Shown here: positions 63,638 through 64,000 of the stretch, piece after piece
Layout: every line of letters starts with the position of its first letter
Position numbering within the stretch: the stretch's first letter is position 1
NCBI GenBank assembly: GCA_022457155.1
Contig: JAJGOT010000030.1
Span: 186,001 to 250,000 of the forward strand
DNA length: 64,000 nt
Reading direction: 5' to 3'
From: Cladopsammia gracilis
Taxonomy: Eukaryota; Cnidaria; Anthozoa; Scleractinia; Dendrophylliidae
Notes under the pieces: model-generated
The model's input: the letters and a program-made list of their open reading frames with translations, nothing else
What the model was told of the DNA's origin: nothing
Database searches by the model: none
Program-made: the position numbers and the translations under genes

Positions 63638-64000
63638 TTACTTGCAGCATCAGGATTGTTACTCTGAAGGCAGCCAGAAAATTTGTGGGTTCTGTGGTTC
63701 ACTGAGAAGGGTACACTTCATGTAGGAGTGGCTATGATGAGTTGAGTATATCGGGAGAGCAAGAGACTGACTCTTTTCAATGGCAATAATTTTATTGTTC
63801 CATAACAAAATACTTCATTCAATTTACAATAAGCTTTTAACATAAGCCTGATAAGCTTAGTAATTAAATTAATATTATCTTTAGCACAAGCAAAATAATG
63901 AGGATTATAACATTGGGTGTAACATTTTTATTATGGTGTTTTTACAAAACACTACCCAACAATTATTAGAGTGTGATAGTCCAAATTAAACTAAGGAAAA
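63638..64000. other. nothing recognised
   Basis: AT-rich edge of the window; no ORF of note. Confidence 0.4.

Overview
This is an animal nuclear genome window: split genes with GT-AG introns, low gene density, and many LINE, SINE-like and foldback/TIR DNA-element fragments. The coding exons match metazoan families (MROH1 and TWSG1). AT-rich introns, tRNA-like SINEs and abundant small TIR elements would fit an anthozoan cnidarian such as a stony coral. That placement is inference; the sequence itself only proves a metazoan.

Two protein-coding genes are well supported, both on the + strand. From 1 to 10406 lies the 3' part of a maestro heat-like repeat gene (MROH1 type): 13 exons whose phases all join into one 525-residue reading frame with a stop at 10404-10406 and an AATAAA about 80 bp later. 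From 50688 to about 54660 lies a complete two-coding-exon twisted gastrulation gene (TWSG1; 213 residues, 14 + 10 cysteines as in the vertebrate protein), a secreted BMP/chordin modulator. The two genes have no evident functional link. A possible promoter and first exon at about 59640-59955 is only weakly supported.

The 40 kb between the genes and the 9 kb after TWSG1 are repeat-dominated. The main layers are: (1) a dispersed minisatellite with units of about 103-108 bp (88 bp in one variant) in arrays at 9.2, 26.2, 29.1, 37.3 and 47.1 kb, with single remnants elsewhere; (2) five or six truncated LINE copies, four of which end in a different microsatellite (ATTC, ATGT, CTTAT, ATT); (3) a tandem segmental duplication, 16.67-22.26 versus 22.27-23.96 kb, whose two copies differ by a clean 3360-bp block bounded by AAG and by a later LINE insertion; (4) many small foldback elements, some with readable TTAA, TTA or TA target duplications; (5) larger elements with C/G-homopolymer ends, including two copies with a 31-bp terminal inverted repeat (42.3 and 58.0 kb); (6) a near-perfect palindrome of about 520 bp at 56.3-56.8 kb.

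I found no tRNA gene outside the SINE, no rRNA, no CRISPR-like array and no gene cluster that looks like a new functional system. The most unusual material is repeat architecture rather than a new protein system.
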